A stretch of 7,307 nucleotides of DNA from assembly GCA_019057735.1 (NCBI GenBank), contig JAHLWV010000104.1, positions 1-7,307 of the forward strand, in the 5' to 3' direction. Both the position numbers and the translations under genes were made by a program. This DNA is from Promethearchaeota archaeon (GTDB lineage Archaea; Asgardarchaeota; Lokiarchaeia; Sigynarchaeales; SOKP01). The notes beneath the pieces were generated by a model. That model was not told where the DNA came from and did not search any database. It worked only from the letters and a program-made list of their open reading frames with translations. This document shows positions 1 through 6,082 of the stretch, piece after piece; the stretch's first letter is position 1, and each line of letters begins with the position of its first letter.

Positions 1-214
1 TAGGGAGTGGAGTTCCTTGAATTATCTCCATTAATGCACCTATCTCTTGCATTGTTGTCTCGATGTCATATTTAATCTGTTTTTCATTGAAAACTTCTTC
101 TATTGAATTTCTCAGTGATTCTCTAATATCGAGGAGAGTCCCGTCAAAATCGAATATAATTCCTCGAATTGTCCCGCTTTGAAGCCGCTTTGCTAATTCG
201 TTGTCAGATTTCAT
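1..214 (-). CDS. HAD-superfamily hydrolase/phosphatase, N-terminal part (runs off the left edge)
   Basis: Only the first 71 residues are in the window; the gene continues leftward. HAD motif I is clear: a hydrophobic strand (RGIIF) followed by DFDGTLLD at about residues 22-29. D22 is the expected nucleophile that forms the aspartyl-phosphate intermediate, and D24 is the expected general acid/base. The helical stretch after it (about 30-65) fits the start of a C1 cap, as in phosphoglycolate phosphatase-like HADs. These are cytoplasmic Mg-dependent phosphatases, and the substrate cannot be told from this part. The ATG at 214 follows a TATA-like element so closely that the mRNA may be leaderless or nearly so. 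Motifs II-IV lie outside the window. The HAD assignment is solid; the subfamily is not. Confidence 0.85.
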   Translation of the reverse strand, partial: MKSDNELAKRLQSGTIRGIIFDFDGTLLDIRESLRNSIEEVFNEKQIKYDIETTMQEIGALMEIIQGTPLP

Positions 215-233
215 TATTTATTAAAAATTGGCT

Positions 234-246
234 AATATTTTAATAA
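234..246 (-). promoter_or_regulatory. Probable TATA box for the HAD gene
   Basis: On the minus strand this reads TTATTAAAATATT. It lies about 20-30 bases upstream of the ATG at 214. With the usual archaeal TATA-to-start-site distance of about 25 bases, transcription would begin at or just before the start codon. This is inferred from sequence and position alone, in AT-rich DNA. Confidence 0.4.
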
Positions 247-540
247 CATTAATTTTCATTTGATGATATCTTTACTTAAGCATATGTTTGTATAAAAATT
301 TTTTGAATCATCTCATCGTTGCATTAATTGGTATTATTGTTTTCATTTAGACACTTCATTTAAATGTATAATAAGTTTTCGTTTAACTTAATCTCAGAAA
401 GGAGTTTTCCATAGTGATAGGAACATGCCCCATTAAAATTTGGATTAGTAATTTCTTGATCGTATCAAAGATATTTTTAAAGACCAAGATACTGGGAACT
501 AGACCCCCTTAGATGCAATATTTTCTCTTTAATATAGTAT

Positions 541-549
541 TTTTAAATA
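541..549 (+). promoter_or_regulatory. TATA-like element for the 48-residue ORF
   Basis: TTTTAAATA lies about 45 bases before the ATG at 590. This would place transcription start near 572-577, just at the GAGGT (576-580) that could serve as ribosome binding site. A second AT-rich element, TTATATAA at 567-574, is too close to the ATG to be the TATA box for this start. Confidence 0.35.
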
Positions 550-589
550 ATATGATGTAAGATAATTATATAAGTAGAGGTTTTTTTAT

Positions 590-736
590 ATGGAAGTTCA
601 AAAAGGATTACAGAAGGGCAAATATAGACACGAAGAATTCCTAGTAAGCATTCCTATAAAAGAGGAGAAACTTTTAAAGCTTTTTCTAAAAAGAACTAAT
701 CACCCAATCAGGATTGAATACGAAGTATCTCAGTAA
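590..736 (+). CDS. Small 48-residue protein of unknown function
   Basis: A short basic/acidic ORF starts at ATG 590 and stops at TAA 734-736. A GAGGT Shine-Dalgarno-like sequence lies at 576-580, nine bases ahead of the ATG, and a TATA-like element lies further upstream. The protein is charged and soluble-looking, with no membrane segment or Cys. The middle (about residues 22-35: IPIKEEKLLKLFLK) could form an amphipathic helix, and it is followed by a short strand-like end (IRIEYEV). I do not recognise the family. Codon choice and the presence of both expression signals suggest a real gene, but at this length it could be chance. No operon partner is obvious: the next gene starts about 150 bases on with its own promoter-like element. 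Confidence 0.45.
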   Translation: MEVQKGLQKGKYRHEEFLVSIPIKEEKLLKLFLKRTNHPIRIEYEVSQ

Positions 737-833
737 ATATTAAAATTTAGATAGCCTTATTCACTCACTAATTTGTCCAAACTTGCTTATTTTACCGTTA
801 GAATTTCCTAACCCCTTGTTTATTGTTGAAATA

Positions 834-845
834 CTTAAATTAAAT
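834..845 (+). promoter_or_regulatory. TATA-like element for the SCP2-like gene
   Basis: CTTAAATTAAAT predicts transcription start around 862-868. That argues for translation from ATG 885 or 900 and against the upstream TTG at 783, which lies before this element. Confidence 0.35.
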
Positions 846-884
846 GCAGTAGATGTAACTACAAGATTTATCATTAACTATAAG

Positions 885-1304
885 ATGGATTTGACAAATA
901 TGTCTGAAAAAATATCTAATGATGTGAAGGAAGGAACATTCGCAGAGGCGATTCTAGAGACTTACGGTCCACTCAATACCAACGAGAAGTTTAAAGAGAA
1001 ATATGCTGATAAAAGCTTTAAAATTCTTTTAAATCCAAAAGATGGAGACTATGCTGCTCTAATCACCGTAAATAATGGAACCGTTTCAGTTAGAGGGATA
1101 GAAAACCAAGACAAAAAAAACCTCGATCAGAAAGAACTCGGCTGGGATGGCTTCATGCAAACTACCTTGGCTTTATTTGACGAAATTGGTAAAGGAAACC
1201 TGTCTCAAAGTGATATCGTGAAGAAAGTGGTGGCTCGTAAAATTAAAATGAAAAATGTGAAATTTGTAGCAAAACTCTCTGAAATGGGAGCACTCTTAAA
1301 ATAA
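885..1304 (+). CDS. SCP2-like (sterol carrier protein 2 fold) lipid-binding protein
   Basis: The 139-residue protein has the length and layout of a stand-alone SCP2 domain. An N-terminal helix (about 8-28) is followed by strands around FKILLNPKDGDYAALITVNN, then the turn NGTVSVRG (about 63-70). A helical part (GWDGFMQTTLALFDEIGKGN, about 85-104) comes next, and the end carries the basic 'RKIKMKN' and 'KLSEMGALL' elements typical of the SCP2 C-terminus. Known SCP2 proteins hold hydrophobic ligands such as fatty acyl chains or sterols in a cleft; in archaea the ligand is unknown. No signal peptide is seen, so it is likely cytoplasmic. The frame stays open up to TTG 783, but those first 34 residues look unlike the family and precede the likely promoter, so ATG 885 is chosen; ATG 900 is equally possible. 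The assignment rests on fold-level resemblance. Confidence 0.6.
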   Translation: MDLTNMSEKISNDVKEGTFAEAILETYGPLNTNEKFKEKYADKSFKILLNPKDGDYAALITVNNGTVSVRGIENQDKKNLDQKELGWDGFMQTTLALFDEIGKGNLSQSDIVKKVVARKIKMKNVKFVAKLSEMGALLK

Positions 1305-1309
1305 TAATA

Positions 1310-1331
1310 TTTTACTTCTAATTTTTTTTTT
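1310..1331 (+). terminator. Oligo-T archaeal terminator after the SCP2-like gene
   Basis: Six bases after the stop codon the non-template strand becomes T-rich and ends in an uninterrupted run of ten T (1322-1331). There is no stem-loop. Such T tracts terminate archaeal RNA polymerase without a hairpin. It separates this gene from the downstream transporter. Confidence 0.6.
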
Positions 1332-1368
1332 CAAGGCGTTAATTCGTTCTTAACATGTCGTTCAATAA

Positions 1369-1376
1369 TTTAAAAT
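1369..1376 (+). promoter_or_regulatory. TATA-like element for the MFS gene
   Basis: TTTAAAAT lies 64-71 bases before the ATG at 1440, predicting a start site near 1397 and a 5' leader of about 40 bases. That leader ends in a Shine-Dalgarno-like AGGTG (1424-1428), about 11 bases ahead of the ATG. A second AT-rich stretch at 1400-1410 is an alternative. Confidence 0.3.
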
Positions 1377-1439
1377 GTGAAATCTCATTTTCTTTTTCAT
1401 AAAATTAAAACAATCTAGATTTTAGGTGCGATTTATTTT

Positions 1440-2855
1440 ATGGAATCAGATAAAGACGAGACTTCTTATAATAAGGCTATTTGGCCTGTTTATCTCCTTA
1501 ATGGTTTTAATAGTATCGCGTTTGCAGGAATAATAATCCTTATGGTCCCCTTATCCACTCTGATCTGGCCTGGAGAACCTTATCACGCGTTAGAAATGGG
1601 AATAATTATGACAACTCTGCTTTGGAGCTCTTCAATTTCGGGGCTGTTTTTTGGTAGGTTGATCGATAAATATTCTCGGGTAAAAGTTTTATTAATCATA
1701 TCAATTTTTAGAAGTATATGTATGATATTGCTTGGGCTCGCCACCCCTGGTCAAGGTATTGTTACGTGGTGGTATTTTCTTTCTGTTGTATTGATTTTTG
1801 GTATGTTTTCAGGTGGAAGTTATCCAGCTATAGTTTCATTATCACACGACATAGTTCCTTTAAAGCATCGATCGAAATTCTTTGGATATTTTAGCGTTTC
1901 AGGCTCAGTTTTTATGATGTTTGGTTTTCTTATATCTGGTTCACTAATTCAATTTGGTTTATGGAGATATTATTTTATTGGGATTGGTGTCGCCATTATA
2001 GGGTCTGGAATCCTAGTTTACTTAATTATTAAAGAACCGAAAAGGGGAGTGCAAAATAAAGAACTACAAAATGTTCTTAGGGATGATTCAATAGAATACG
2101 ATTTTAAAATTGACAAGAAATCAATGCGTAAAACTATGCTATCGCGCACTAACAAAGCTGCTTTAATAGAAGGAATATTTTCTAATGTATTCATGGGTAG
2201 TTTGGACATGATAATTTTACCTTATTTGCAAACACCACCTCACAATTTATCTCCACTTGTAACTGGCTTATTTGTTGTTGTTTTTGGCATTGGTGGACGC
2301 GTTATTGGACAGATTTTTCTCGCACGGCTTTCTGATAAAGCAGCAGAAAAAAAAGGAATCAGAAGGATTTATTTCATTATAATTTCTTTAATAGGGGGTT
2401 CAATAACTTTTGTTCTGATGTTTTTCGTTCCTATCCCTTTGCTAACGCCAGAACAAGGAGCTGATATAGTCCTTTTCTTTTCACTTCCAGTAACCTATAT
2501 GATGGGCGCATTAATTTTGTGTTCTGACGCGGTTTCGTCTTTGTACATGGTCAATCAGCCTCCATTGCTTCAAGAAATAAATCTTCCAGAAGCTCAAGGT
2601 CAAATTGTTTCTTGGAACCAATTTTTAGAAAATGTTGGTTATGGAATGGGACCATTAATAGCTGGGGTCTTTATTTCGGCTTTTGGTCAAAATTATCAAG
2701 TCAGCGCCATGATAATAACGGTTTTTGTAATACCTGGAACTATACTCTGGATATTATCATTAAAGTGGTATTCTTTTGATAAAAATACAATTAAGGAAAT
2801 ATTAGAAGAGAGAGCACAAGTATTAGAAAAGAGAAAACCGACACAATATCCATAA
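1440..2855 (+). CDS. Major facilitator superfamily (MFS) transporter, substrate unknown
   Basis: A 471-residue, 12-helix membrane carrier of normal MFS length. Helices 1-6 span about residues 14-198. A roughly 40-residue charged cytoplasmic loop (about 199-240) separates them from helices 7-12 (about 241-442), and the C-terminal tail is charged. The MFS loop 2-3 signature (motif A) reads GRLIDKYSRVK (72-82), with its key Asp at 76 and Arg at 80. The equivalent loop in the second half reads ARLSDK (295-300). The segment LPEAQG (382-387) in loop 10-11 corresponds to the 'LPxxRG' element common in MFS carriers. MFS proteins move small solutes by alternating access, usually coupled to H+. Neither substrate nor direction can be read from the sequence, and the neighbours do not settle it. 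Start ATG 1440 is supported by AGGTG upstream and a sensible N-terminus. Confidence 0.88.
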   Translation: MESDKDETSYNKAIWPVYLLNGFNSIAFAGIIILMVPLSTLIWPGEPYHALEMGIIMTTLLWSSSISGLFFGRLIDKYSRVKVLLIISIFRSICMILLGLATPGQGIVTWWYFLSVVLIFGMFSGGSYPAIVSLSHDIVPLKHRSKFFGYFSVSGSVFMMFGFLISGSLIQFGLWRYYFIGIGVAIIGSGILVYLIIKEPKRGVQNKELQNVLRDDSIEYDFKIDKKSMRKTMLSRTNKAALIEGIFSNVFMGSLDMIILPYLQTPPHNLSPLVTGLFVVVFGIGGRVIGQIFLARLSDKAAEKKGIRRIYFIIISLIGGSITFVLMFFVPIPLLTPEQGADIVLFFSLPVTYMMGALILCSDAVSSLYMVNQPPLLQEINLPEAQGQIVSWNQFLENVGYGMGPLIAGVFISAFGQNYQVSAMIITVFVIPGTILWILSLKWYSFDKNTIKEILEERAQVLEKRKPTQYP

Positions 2856-2888
2856 CCTTAATATAAATATGTCAGGGTAAAAATTGTC

Positions 2889-2908
2889 GATCTTTATTTC
2901 TTTTTATG
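2889..2908 (+). terminator. T-rich terminator-like tract after the MFS gene
   Basis: About 35 bases after the stop codon, 14 of these 20 bases are T, including runs of three and five. No stem-loop is present. This fits an archaeal T-rich terminator but is weaker than the one at 1310-1331. Confidence 0.35.
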
Positions 2909-2956
2909 TAACTTATTTCAATTTGATGGAATAATAAACATTCAAATAATCTTATT

Positions 2957-2965
2957 GATATAATA
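2957..2965 (+). promoter_or_regulatory. TATA-like element for the GTPase gene
   Basis: GATATAATA predicts transcription start near 2985-2992, about 30 bases before the chosen ATG at 3019. No clear Shine-Dalgarno sequence lies in the leader. Confidence 0.35.
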
Positions 2966-3018
2966 TTTGTTAGAAAAGCAAATAATACTTTTCAACTTTA
3001 ATCAATTTGTTGATTGAC

Positions 3019-3561
3019 ATGGGAAAAAATTTAACCTCTGCCTTACAATTTAAGCTTCCGATTTTTGGAGATGCTGGAGTTGGGAAGACCACCTTAACTC
3101 ATCGTTATCTACATGGATTATTTAAAGAGAGTTACCATCACACTATTGGAGTTGATTTCTTCCTCAAGCGGTTTGAGATGGATGGTAGAAAAGTGTCTTT
3201 ACAAATTTGGGATTTTGCGGGTGAAGAAAAATTTAGATTTCTCTTACCAGGCATCATAAATGGAGCTCATGGAACGATTTTTATGTTTGATATAACCCGG
3301 TATGTAACTTTTGAAAACATAACTAATTGGCTCACCGTGTTTAATAAAGCTAATGAAACTCATGACCAAAAGGTACCCGTCCTATTGGTTGGTAGTAAGA
3401 CAGATCTCATAGGATTAAGAACCGTTCAAGAAGAAGAAGGTAAAAAATTTGTTAAAAAGAATAATTTAGTTGGATATATCGAATGTTCTTCAAAAACGGG
3501 AGATAATGTAGAATCAATATTCAGAGTTATTACTAAAACGATGATTAGTAATATCAAATAG
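3019..3561 (+). CDS. Rab/Ras-family small GTPase (Asgard type)
   Basis: A 180-residue single-domain GTPase with all five G boxes, numbered from ATG 3019. The P-loop is GDAGVGKT (17-24). Switch I Thr42 sits in TIGVDF (42-47), which matches the RabF1 signature IGVDF. G3 is WDFAGEE (64-70), G4 is GSKTD (125-129) and G5 is CSSK (156-159). Such GTPases switch between GTP and GDP states, and eukaryotic relatives control membrane traffic. Asgard archaea encode many, whose roles are mostly unknown. Two changes stand out. The residue matching Ras Gln61 is Glu69, and the Asn of NKxD is Ser126. The protein ends ...ISNIK, without the C-terminal Cys used for prenylation, and has no membrane segment, so membrane attachment would need a partner. 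TTG 3007 or 3010 would add three or four residues, but ATG is preferred. No regulator gene lies next to it. Confidence 0.93.
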   Translation: MGKNLTSALQFKLPIFGDAGVGKTTLTHRYLHGLFKESYHHTIGVDFFLKRFEMDGRKVSLQIWDFAGEEKFRFLLPGIINGAHGTIFMFDITRYVTFENITNWLTVFNKANETHDQKVPVLLVGSKTDLIGLRTVQEEEGKKFVKKNNLVGYIECSSKTGDNVESIFRVITKTMISNIK

Positions 3562-3609
3562 TAAGTACTTACCTAAATTTTTATAAAAGATTATTATACC
3601 TTTTAATAA

Positions 3610-3619
3610 TTAATATAAA
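3610..3619 (+). promoter_or_regulatory. TATA-like element for the tryptophanase gene
   Basis: TTAATATAAA in the 127-base gap after the GTPase gene predicts a start site near 3640 and a leader of roughly 50 bases. An earlier TTATAAAA (3581-3588) is an alternative. The interrupted inverted repeat GCTAA-TT-TTAGC (3636-3647) would lie at the predicted start site. Confidence 0.3.
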
Positions 3620-3688
3620 CTAATAGTGCATAATAGCTAATTTTAGCATTAATCTGATATTTGAAATTAAGTTACTTCAGTGAAAATT

Positions 3689-5308
3689 ATGAAATCTATG
3701 TCTGAGCTTGATGTTCCAGTTCCGTTGAAGCGTTCATTGATCGTGAGGAATAATAAAGAAGTTTCTAAAGAACAGAGAGAGATTGCGTTAAAGGAGACGG
3801 AATATAGTATGTTTTCTTTTCCCGCAGATATGCTTGTTTTGGATTTTCTTTCTGATAGTGGAAGTTCTTCCATGACTGACTTGCAATGGGCTTCCCTCTT
3901 TCACGGTGATGAATCGTATGGGCGTAATAAAGGGTATTATGTTTTGCTGGAGGCCATAAGAGACACTTTTGAGAGGGGGGATGAGCCAAAAAAAGCGGTT
4001 AACTTAATTCTTACTGGAGAAACTAACGTTAACACATTAATGGACGAACTTTACCTCAAGGCATTCGAGGGTGGATTTGTTAATGGAGGTGTTCACCAGT
4101 TAGCTCGACCTAACGCTTTCATAGTTCCCCAAGGGCGTTGTGCAGAGCATTTATTATTCTCTACTATTGCGTCTATATTAAAAGAGAACAATCCTAATAA
4201 AGAATATTATATTCCAAATAACGGACATTTCGATACAACCGAAGCTAATATTGCGGTAAATGGAATTATCCCCATAAATTTATTTTCTGCGAATTTATTT
4301 GACGATTTTTCTTTAGATCAGATGGATTCTATGAACCCCTTTAAAGGTAACATGGATAGCGAAGGACTTAAAGCCTTCATTCATAACAAAGGAGTTGAAA
4401 GCATACCTTTAATATACTTAACTATTACGAATAATACAGCGGCTGGTCAGCCTGTTTCTTTAAAAAACATTAAAGAAATTAGTGAGATCGCTCGTAGTTG
4501 TAATATTCCACTCTTCTTCGACGCTTGTAGATTTGCAGAAAATGCTCATTTTATACAAGAATTTGAAGAAGGCTACAACAATTATAGCATCTTGAAAATT
4601 GTCAAAGAAATGTTCTCGTATGTTGATGGTTTTACAATTAGTTTCAAAAAAGATGGGCTCGCTAACATAGGGGGAGGTTTATTCTTTAGAGATAAAGGAG
4701 TATTCTACAAAAAATTCTCGACTAACGGGAATATTGGGACTAGATTAAAAGAAAAACAACTCCTTACATTTGGCAACGACTCATACGGGGGATTATCAGG
4801 TCGGGACATTATGGCTTTAGCAGTAGGTTTGTACGAAGTTGTTAAACAACCATATTTGGATGATAGGATTCGCCAAGTTCGAGAATTCGCAAGAAAATTG
4901 GCAAATAATGGTGTTCCCGTCGTACTTCCAGCAGGAGGACATGCGGTTTATATTAATACGGAGGAGTTTTTTAAAGGTACCGACATGGAAATCGACGATT
5001 TTGGTGGTGTTGGCTTTACGATAGAACTCCTCAGGCATTATGGGATTAGAGCTTGCGAACTGGGACCCTTTGCGTTCGAATGGGATAAAAAAACGCCAGA
5101 ACAGCGCAAGGGCATCTTGAATCTCGTGCGGTTTGCTGTCCCTAGAAATGTATACGATACCTCCCATATTGATTATGCGGTTGCGGCTATTACAGAACTT
5201 TATCGCAATAGAGATAAAATTCCAAAAGTGAAAGTATCTCGAGGTATTGATTTAAGACTACGCCATTTCCAATCAGGACTAATGCCTGTATATCCAAATG
5301 AGAACTAA
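3689..5308 (+). CDS. tnaA: Tryptophanase (PLP-dependent beta-eliminating lyase), long form
   Basis: Predicted to convert L-tryptophan to indole, pyruvate and ammonium in the cytoplasm. Numbered from ATG 3689 (539 residues), the fold-type I lyase residues are in order: GDESY with Tyr77, QGRCAE (148-153), Asn249 in TNNTAAGQPVS, Asp278 and Arg281 in DACRFAEN, the PLP Lys321 in SFKKDG, Tyr366 in SYGG, and the carboxylate-binding Arg486 in VPR. Three positions separate tryptophanase from tyrosine phenol-lyase. Asp182 (FDTT) matches E. coli Asp137. Leu458 sits where tyrosine phenol-lyase has Arg381. His526 in LRHF matches E. coli His463, where the phenol-lyase has Phe. All three favour tryptophanase. 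The protein is about 68 residues longer than the E. coli enzyme, mostly from one insertion (about 95-147). GTG 3680 and ATG 3698 are other possible starts. No leader peptide or tryptophan transporter resembling tnaC or tnaB is adjacent. Confidence 0.85.
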   Translation: MKSMSELDVPVPLKRSLIVRNNKEVSKEQREIALKETEYSMFSFPADMLVLDFLSDSGSSSMTDLQWASLFHGDESYGRNKGYYVLLEAIRDTFERGDEPKKAVNLILTGETNVNTLMDELYLKAFEGGFVNGGVHQLARPNAFIVPQGRCAEHLLFSTIASILKENNPNKEYYIPNNGHFDTTEANIAVNGIIPINLFSANLFDDFSLDQMDSMNPFKGNMDSEGLKAFIHNKGVESIPLIYLTITNNTAAGQPVSLKNIKEISEIARSCNIPLFFDACRFAENAHFIQEFEEGYNNYSILKIVKEMFSYVDGFTISFKKDGLANIGGGLFFRDKGVFYKKFSTNGNIGTRLKEKQLLTFGNDSYGGLSGRDIMALAVGLYEVVKQPYLDDRIRQVREFARKLANNGVPVVLPAGGHAVYINTEEFFKGTDMEIDDFGGVGFTIELLRHYGIRACELGPFAFEWDKKTPEQRKGILNLVRFAVPRNVYDTSHIDYAVAAITELYRNRDKIPKVKVSRGIDLRLRHFQSGLMPVYPNEN

Positions 5309-5354
5309 GGATTTTAAAATTCATTAAGAATTTATATCCCATTTCTTCTTAAAA

Positions 5355-5885
5355 CTAAGCGTATGGATTTGCTAGGATATCATGCCATGGCAAGTAGAAT
5401 GAAAACGCTGTAAATTCAATTATTAAGAGAACTAGTAAAATTAACAAGATAACTTTTAACTTCTTTCCAAATTCTAATTTCTTAATATCTTGTTCAATGA
5501 ATCCAAGTACTAATACTGAGATGTATACGATAATTTGTGCAGATATGATCTCTACAACGAAAAGCATTTGCCAAGGAAAGACAACACGAGTGAATAAGAA
5601 GAAAACAAATATCAAAAATGGGTATAGTATCATAGAAAATATGTGAGAAAATAGAAACTTGGTGGCATCGGTAATTTTTTTCTTGAAAACGAAGAACTCA
5701 ATTACGGACAAGATGAGGTACGAGTAGAAGCCTACTTTCATGTGCTGGAATACGCTTTCATTGATACCGCTAAAAATCTGAGTTACAACATTTGGAAAAA
5801 ATTTAAATAAATAATGCATTCCAATAAAAATCGCTAGAAAGAGAAGACTTCGTAGATATAGGTATTTCTTATCATCTAAATTCAT
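5355..5885 (-). CDS. DUF6512-like multi-pass membrane protein
   Basis: A 176-residue hydrophobic protein with about five transmembrane helices: roughly 11-30, 52-68, 78-99, 105-130 and 143-165. The motif INESVFQHMKVGF (41-53) after helix 1 resembles the NESxWEHxK element of the DUF6512 family. A Glu inside helix 2 (IEFF) and an ending of the kind FSFYLP...NPYA, near the YPP...YG end of that family, also fit. The molecular function of the family is unknown to me. The charged loops (KKK at 68-70, and a Lys-rich stretch at about 135-144) are probably cytoplasmic. The gene converges on the tryptophanase gene, leaving 46 bases between the stop codons, so the two are not co-transcribed. The family call comes from memory of the motif pattern. 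Confidence 0.65.
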   Translation of the reverse strand: MNLDDKKYLYLRSLLFLAIFIGMHYLFKFFPNVVTQIFSGINESVFQHMKVGFYSYLILSVIEFFVFKKKITDATKFLFSHIFSMILYPFLIFVFFLFTRVVFPWQMLFVVEIISAQIIVYISVLVLGFIEQDIKKLEFGKKLKVILLILLVLLIIEFTAFSFYLPWHDILANPYA

Positions 5886-5889
5886 TCAT

Positions 5890-5895
5890 ATCCCC
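5890..5895 (-). promoter_or_regulatory. Ribosome binding site deciding the start of the DUF6512-like gene
   Basis: On the minus strand, GGGGAT lies six bases from ATG 5885, counted from the last G. An overlapping out-of-frame ATG at 5889 is only two bases from the G run and opens just five codons (ATGAATGAA...TGA). The spacing therefore supports the start at 5885. Confidence 0.45.
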
Positions 5896-5978
5896 AAAAT
5901 TAAAGTTTTTATTAATTACATAAAACTTAAAACTAAAATAGAAAGGATAAAATTACATATTAAAATTACTTAATTAAC

Positions 5979-6016
5979 AACTTTTCCGTACTGTCAGTAA
6001 GAATACGGAAGAAGTT
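5979..6016. repeat. Inverted repeat / hairpin with 12-bp stem
   Basis: AACTTTTCCGTA (5979-5990) pairs with TACGGAAGAAGTT (6004-6016) as AACTT+TTCCGTA against TACGGAA+AAGTT, with one G (6011) bulged out. The loop is 13 bases (5991-6003). It lies in the gap between two leftward genes, about 65 bases after the stop of the 101-residue ORF. It could be a 3' processing or terminator structure for that transcript or a protein binding site. No T tract directly follows it on the minus strand. Confidence 0.6.
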
Positions 6017-6082
6017 GAATCTTATCAAGACTCAGGACTCTTAGATATTATAATTAAAACGATGGAACATTCGAAACAATAT

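Larger units (their letters stand above)
215..589. other. Intergenic spacer between divergent genes
   Basis: No convincing full gene is present here. The left end holds the promoter of the leftward HAD gene and the right end holds that of the 48-residue ORF. In the middle, 414-512 (+) is a 32-codon frame opened by GTG. A Shine-Dalgarno-like AAAGGAG (398-404) and a TATA-like ATTTAAAT (357-364) precede it. On the opposite strand, 360-464 is a start-less frame with protein-like composition. Both are noted as findings and neither is called a gene. Confidence 0.5.

Noticed and set aside
783..884. Upstream TTG extension of the SCP2-like protein by 34 residues
   Set aside because: The extension is hydrophobic and unlike the family, and the likely TATA element lies within it.
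2018..2209. 63-codon minus-strand frame in the MFS gene
   Set aside because: It is antisense to the central loop of a clear transporter, with no supporting signal.
3667..3989. Two overlapping minus-strand frames at the tryptophanase N-terminus
   Set aside because: They are antisense to the conserved GDESY region and have no promoter or ribosome binding site.
4817..5167. 116-codon minus-strand frame inside the tryptophanase gene
   Set aside because: It lies wholly within the conserved C-terminal domain of tryptophanase, whose catalytic residues are in the plus frame, and its translation resembles no family.
1440..5308. Transporter, GTPase and tryptophanase as one tryptophan/indole operon
   Set aside because: Gaps of more than 100 bases with separate TATA-like elements and a T-rich tract argue for independent units, and the carrier shows no tryptophan-permease features.
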